Positions 5,896 through 7,342 of a stretch of DNA of 7,342 bases are shown here, in pieces. Numbering within the stretch: the stretch's first letter is position 1; each line of letters opens with the position of its first letter. Source of the DNA: Paracoccaceae bacterium (lineage in GTDB: Bacteria; Pseudomonadota; Alphaproteobacteria; Rhodobacterales; Rhodobacteraceae); NCBI GenBank assembly GCA_027030435.1, contig JALVEX010000387.1:1-7342 (forward strand). The letters run 5' to 3'. Position numbers and translations under genes: made by a program. The notes beneath the pieces were generated by a model. It was given only the letters and a program-made list of their open reading frames with translations, made no database searches and was not told the DNA's origin.

Positions 5896-7077
5896 TCAGC
5901 GATAGCGCACCGTGGTGATCTTGCCGTCCTTGATCTCGATTTCGCGGTAATTGCCGGCCGATTCACCGGGGCCGATCAGCTCCACCGCCGAGGCGCCGAC
6001 GTAATCGATGTCACCACCCTTGGCGAGGATATCGAGCGCCTTGGCGAGCTCGCCGGGATAGATCTTCTCGCCCGGCGCATTGGCCACGTCCATCACCTTG
6101 TCCTTGTAGGCGGCGGGATCGGAGGAGCCCGCGGCCTGCATCGCCAGCAGGATCAGCGCCGCCGCATCGTAGGATTCGGGCGTGAAGGGCGATGTGGCGT
6201 CGAACTTGTCGCCGACGATTTCACCGAATTTCGCCACGCCGGGGCTGTCGGTGCCCGGGTGCTGGCCGAAGGAGCCGTCGATCTCGGTGCCGAAGTTTTC
6301 GGTGAGCTTGTCGGAGATCATGCCGTCGGGGAATTCGAAGGTATCGAAGGCGCCCGCATCAAGCGCCGCGCGCACGATGCCCGAGCCGCCCTGATCCACA
6401 TAGCCCGCGACCACCAGAAGATCGCCCCCGGCAGAGGCCAGCGCGCCCACCTCGGCCGAGTAATCGGCCTTGCCGTCCTCATGGGCGGCGGAGATCGTCA
6501 CCTTGCCGCCGGCGGCCTCATAGGCGGATTTGAAGCTGTCGGCGAGGCCCTTGCCGTAATCGTTGTTGGTGTAGGTCAGGGCGACGGACTTGTAGCCGCG
6601 ATCGGTGATGATATCGGCCATCACCTGCCCCTGGCGGGCATCCGAGGGCGCGGTGCGGAAGAAGAGGCCGTTGTCCTCGGCGGTGGAAAGGCCGGGGCTG
6701 GTGGCCGACGGCGAGATCATCACGATGCCGTTGGGCACCGCCACATTGGCGAGGATCGCGCCTGTGACGCCCGAGCAATCGGCCCCCATGATACCCTTCA
6801 CGCCATCGGAAGTGACGAGCCTTTCCGCGGCCGCCGTTGCCGCGCCGGCGTCGATGCAGGTGGAATCAGCGCGCACCGGGGTGACGGTGGCACCGCCCAG
6901 AAGCTTGCCGCTGTCGGATACTTCCTTGATCGCAAGCTCGGCGCCATCGGCCATCTGGGGCGTCAGCGATTCGATCGGGCCGGTGAAGCCCAGGATGATC
7001 CCGATCTTGATTTCCTCGCCCGAGGCGGCGCCTGCGAGCAGGGCGGTCGTGGCCGTGGCCATCAGCAGCTTTTTCAT
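5896..7077 (-). CDS. Periplasmic substrate-binding protein of the HAAT importer (LivJ/LivK family)
   Basis: This 393-residue type I periplasmic binding protein captures the substrate and delivers it to LivHM. Residues 1-20 are a Sec signal peptide (MKKLL, hydrophobic core, likely cleavage after AASG before EE). The mature protein opens with the family strand IKIGIILGFTGPIESL (23-38). C74 and C101 align with the disulfide cysteines of E. coli LivJ/LivK. The ligand-site stretch ISPSATSPGL (121-130) matches the ITPAATAP segment, and VAGYVDQGGSGIVRAAL (223-239) matches the second lobe contact. The C-terminus (DIDYVGASAVELIGP, GKITTVRYR) is family-typical. The ATG at 7077 follows AGGGAGAG at 5 nt. 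It is the first gene of the importer and has its own promoter and a hairpin after it. The symbol is left empty because the ligand could be Leu/Ile/Val or another amino acid, amide or aromatic acid. Confidence 0.93.
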   Translation of the reverse strand: MKKLLMATATTALLAGAASGEEIKIGIILGFTGPIESLTPQMADGAELAIKEVSDSGKLLGGATVTPVRADSTCIDAGAATAAAERLVTSDGVKGIMGADCSGVTGAILANVAVPNGIVMISPSATSPGLSTAEDNGLFFRTAPSDARQGQVMADIITDRGYKSVALTYTNNDYGKGLADSFKSAYEAAGGKVTISAAHEDGKADYSAEVGALASAGGDLLVVAGYVDQGGSGIVRAALDAGAFDTFEFPDGMISDKLTENFGTEIDGSFGQHPGTDSPGVAKFGEIVGDKFDATSPFTPESYDAAALILLAMQAAGSSDPAAYKDKVMDVANAPGEKIYPGELAKALDILAKGGDIDYVGASAVELIGPGESAGNYREIEIKDGKITTVRYR

Positions 7078-7082
7078 GATTT

Positions 7083-7090
7083 CTCTCCCT
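7083..7090 (-). promoter_or_regulatory. Ribosome binding site of the substrate-binding-protein gene
   Basis: The minus strand reads AGGGAGAG, five bases before the ATG at 7077. It is a strong site that fixes the start and fits a highly expressed binding protein. Confidence 0.8.
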
Positions 7091-7123
7091 AAGTGGCGTT
7101 ATTGGTGGCATTAATCCACGGCC

Positions 7124-7152
7124 AATCTAGGCGCTGACGGCGCGAAGCTCAA
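7124..7152 (-). promoter_or_regulatory. Putative sigma70-type promoter of the importer operon
   Basis: On the minus strand a -35 box TTGAGC (7147-7152) and a -10 box TAGATT (7124-7129) are separated by exactly 17 bases. Each box matches four of six consensus positions. Transcription would begin near 7117, giving a leader of about 40 bases before the ATG at 7077. It is the only good promoter I see upstream of the run of genes. Identified by eye; not tested. Confidence 0.6.
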
Positions 7153-7162
7153 CAGTTTGTTG
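7150..7162. promoter_or_regulatory. 13-bp perfect palindrome over the -35 box, possible operator
   Basis: The plus strand reads CAACAGTTTGTTG: arms CAACA and TGTTG around a 3-base centre. It covers half of the -35 hexamer and extends upstream, a position where a bound dimeric regulator could repress or, just upstream, activate. No regulator can be assigned. Confidence 0.4.
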
Positions 7163-7182
7163 GCTGTCCTGCACGGGCGTGG

Positions 7183-7197
7183 GCGGCTTCGGGCCGC
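7183..7197 (-). terminator. GC-rich hairpin after the araC-type gene, weak terminator candidate
   Basis: The minus strand has GCGGC, loop CCGAA, GCCGC, with further imperfect GC pairing outside it (GGGC / GCCC). It lies about 22 bases past the stop of the regulator gene and ahead of the importer promoter. There is no T-run after it, so termination here would be factor-dependent or inefficient. Confidence 0.3.
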
Positions 7198-7218
7198 TGC
7201 CCGCACCCCTTGCGCGCC

Positions 7219-7342
7219 TCATGTGGCCGCCTTGCCCGCCGCCGAGCCGCGCTCGCGATATGGGGTGATGTCATATTGGGCGCGGTAGCATTTCGAAAAA
7301 TGCGAAGGCGAGGAGAAGCCGCAGGCCAGCGCCACGTTGATC
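7219..7342 (-). CDS. AraC/GlxA-family transcriptional regulator, C-terminal 40 residues only
   Basis: I translated the right edge on the minus strand; the frame enters at 7341 and stops at TGA 7221-7219. The 40 residues contain the second helix-turn-helix of an AraC-type DNA-binding domain: INVALACGFSSPSHFSKCYR (1-20) followed by AQYDITPYRERGS (21-33). The pattern A...GF.S.SHFS..YR...G.TP..YR is the AraC hallmark, and the exact form CGFSSPSHFSKCYR is closest to what I remember of GlxA-type regulators in Alphaproteobacteria. The effector domain is outside the window, so its ligand and targets cannot be judged. It is co-directional with the importer and ends 141 bp before it, so it could control the importer, but regulators of this type often act on other neighbours. 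The final TPYRERGS is where TPxxYR is common, with the tyrosine-arginine kept. Confidence 0.88.
   Translation of the reverse strand, partial: INVALACGFSSPSHFSKCYRAQYDITPYRERGSAAGKAAT

Noticed and set aside
5134..7092. A 652-codon plus-strand open frame opposite livG and the binding-protein gene.
   Set aside because: It runs across two clear genes and the hairpin-containing gap between them, has His/Gly/Arg-rich low-complexity composition, and no ribosome binding site or known fold.

Overview
The window is GC-rich DNA in which every gene I can support lies on the minus strand, so it reads from right to left. Three things point to an alphaproteobacterium, most likely of the Rhodobacteraceae (Rhodobacterales): IspD and IspF are fused in one protein, codons are strongly GC-biased, and there is an intergenic motif (CCTCCGGCGGGGATATTTG, minus strand) that I remember as recurrent in that family. 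The family-level assignment is an inference from memory, not a search result.

The right edge (7219-7342) holds the last 40 residues of an AraC/GlxA-type regulator. A 141-bp gap follows. It contains a GC-rich hairpin without a T-tract, a good sigma70-like promoter (TTGAGC, 17 bp, TAGATT), a 13-bp palindrome over the -35 box, and a strong ribosome binding site. This leads into a five-gene ABC importer of the branched-chain/hydrophobic amino acid (HAAT, Liv) type. The genes, in order, are the periplasmic binding protein (5896-7077), ATPase LivG (4969-5784), ATPase LivF (4177-4890), permease LivH (3164-4174) and permease LivM (1857-3167). A hairpin with a T-run lies between the binding-protein gene and livG and probably keeps binding protein in excess over the membrane complex. 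The livG-livF gap holds the recurrent motif.

Leftward, only 7 bp past livM, three housekeeping genes follow: ispDF (689-1849, MEP isoprenoid pathway), pgpA (192-692, phosphatidylglycerol synthesis) and the start of a stand-alone CinA C-terminal-domain gene (1-195, cut by the window edge). The ispDF/pgpA, pgpA/cinA and livH/livM junctions are 4-base start/stop overlaps (GTGA or ATGA), which suggests translational coupling. No terminator or obvious promoter separates the transporter genes from the housekeeping genes, so the whole run may be one long transcription unit.

This is mostly an ordinary, well-understood region, and I found no convincing undescribed system. The points most worth a second look are the recurrent intergenic motif, the regulatory architecture around the binding-protein gene, an extra segment with two predicted membrane helices in LivM, and the attachment of isoprenoid and lipid genes to an amino-acid importer operon. 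The importer's real substrate cannot be read from the sequence.
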